Of a stretch of 6,064 nt of DNA, positions 5,975 through 6,064 are shown piece by piece. The notes beneath the pieces are model-generated. The model saw only the letters and a program-made list of their open reading frames with translations. It was not told the origin of the DNA and did no database searches. Position numbers and translations under genes: made by a program. Positions within the stretch are counted from its first letter, which is position 1, and each line of letters opens with the position of its first letter. Source of the stretch: Actinomycetospora sp. (GTDB taxonomy: Bacteria > Actinomycetota > Actinomycetes > Mycobacteriales > Pseudonocardiaceae); NCBI GenBank assembly GCA_025925615.1, contig JAICLN010000260.1, positions 1 through 6,064 of the forward strand, written 5' to 3'.

Positions 5975-6064
5975 CGGCTGGCCGCGTCGCTGACCCGCAC
6001 GACGGGGGTCAAGGGCACGCCGGCGAACACGACCGGCGCGGTCACGGCCGTCCGGCGCGCCCTC
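5807..6064. repeat. Inverted repeat of ddrA 5' coding sequence around a 66-bp in-frame spacer
   Basis: Left arm 5807-5902 (minus strand) and right arm 5969-6064 (plus strand, cut by the window edge) both read GTCCACCGG... and encode VHRLA-SLTRTTGVKGTPANT-GAVTAVRRAL. They match at 83 of 96 bases without gaps. Eleven codons differ, nine of them synonymously. The spacer 5903-5968 is 22 codons long and in frame with both arms. On the plus strand it encodes PPVVDIGNSTTE and the rest of the hairpin; on the minus strand it is open but unrelated to the family. Similarity stops sharply at the arm-spacer junctions. The arm ends supply GTGGAC, which can serve as the start codon in either direction. Confidence 0.85.
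5897..6064 (+). CDS. Second DdrA-like dehydratase reactivase ATPase, N-terminal 56 codons only (runs off the edge)
   Basis: This plus-strand frame starts at GTG 5897 and stays open to the last base. It encodes an authentic DdrA N-terminus: VVDIGNSTTEACIAEVEEHD (residues 5-24) is the phosphate-1 beta-hairpin of the ATPase, and VHRLAASLTRTTGVKGTPAN (25-44) is the TTG-KGT region that follows in the family. GAGGA at 5883-5887 lies 9 bases before the GTG and may be its ribosome binding site, although those bases are also antisense codons of the minus-strand ddrA. The first 78 bases overlap the minus ddrA frame head to head. Bases 5902-5908 are a run of seven C just after the start. It may be the 5' end of a full paralog, a fragment, or one half of a chimeric join; how far it continues cannot be seen. 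Confidence 0.62.
   Translation, partial: MDPPVVDIGNSTTEACIAEVEEHDVHRLAASLTRTTGVKGTPANTTGAVTAVRRAL

Overview
The window is very GC-rich, with G or C at most third codon positions and GTG used freely as a start codon. Its proteins look actinobacterial, most like the Pseudonocardiales (Pseudonocardia/Actinomycetospora type); this placement is an impression, not a search result. No RNA gene, CRISPR array or insertion sequence was seen.

Layout, left to right. (1) A complete minus-strand CocE/NonD-family serine hydrolase (86-1738) with its Tyr, Ser, Asp and His active-site residues visible. (2) A plus-strand remnant of a purple-acid-phosphatase-like metallophosphoesterase (about 1821-2128): only two late metal-binding motifs and the extreme C-terminus survive, in two different frames. 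(3) About 535 bases without a gene (2129-2664), holding a degenerate 57-bp direct repeat, a short palindrome and a 17-bp tandem duplication. (4) A complete plus-strand patatin-like phospholipase (2665-3633). (5) A long imperfect inverted repeat (3625-3713) that contains the stop codons of the patatin gene and of the convergent gene opposite, so it is probably a shared bidirectional terminator. (6) A minus-strand pair, ddrA (4118-5974) and ddrB (3705-4121), joined by a GTGA overlap. They encode the large and small subunits of the ATP-dependent reactivating factor for adenosylcobalamin-dependent diol/glycerol dehydratase. This implies B12-dependent metabolism of 1,2-propanediol, glycerol or a similar diol; the dehydratase itself is not in the window.

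The most striking signal is at the right edge. The ddrA reading frame on the minus strand lacks the N-terminal phosphate-binding hairpin (DIGNS-T) of this actin-fold ATPase. That hairpin is present on the opposite strand, as the start of a second ddrA-like gene (5897 to the edge) running outward. The next 96 bases of ddrA occur in both genes as inverted arms (5807-5902 and 5969-6064, 83/96 identical, most codon differences synonymous) around a 66-bp, exactly 22-codon spacer that carries the hairpin. Flipping the spacer would move the start codon and ATP-binding hairpin from one gene to the other in frame. The structure may be a real head-to-head paralog pair, an N-terminus inversion switch, or a fold-back chimera or misassembly at a contig end. 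The sequence alone cannot decide between these.
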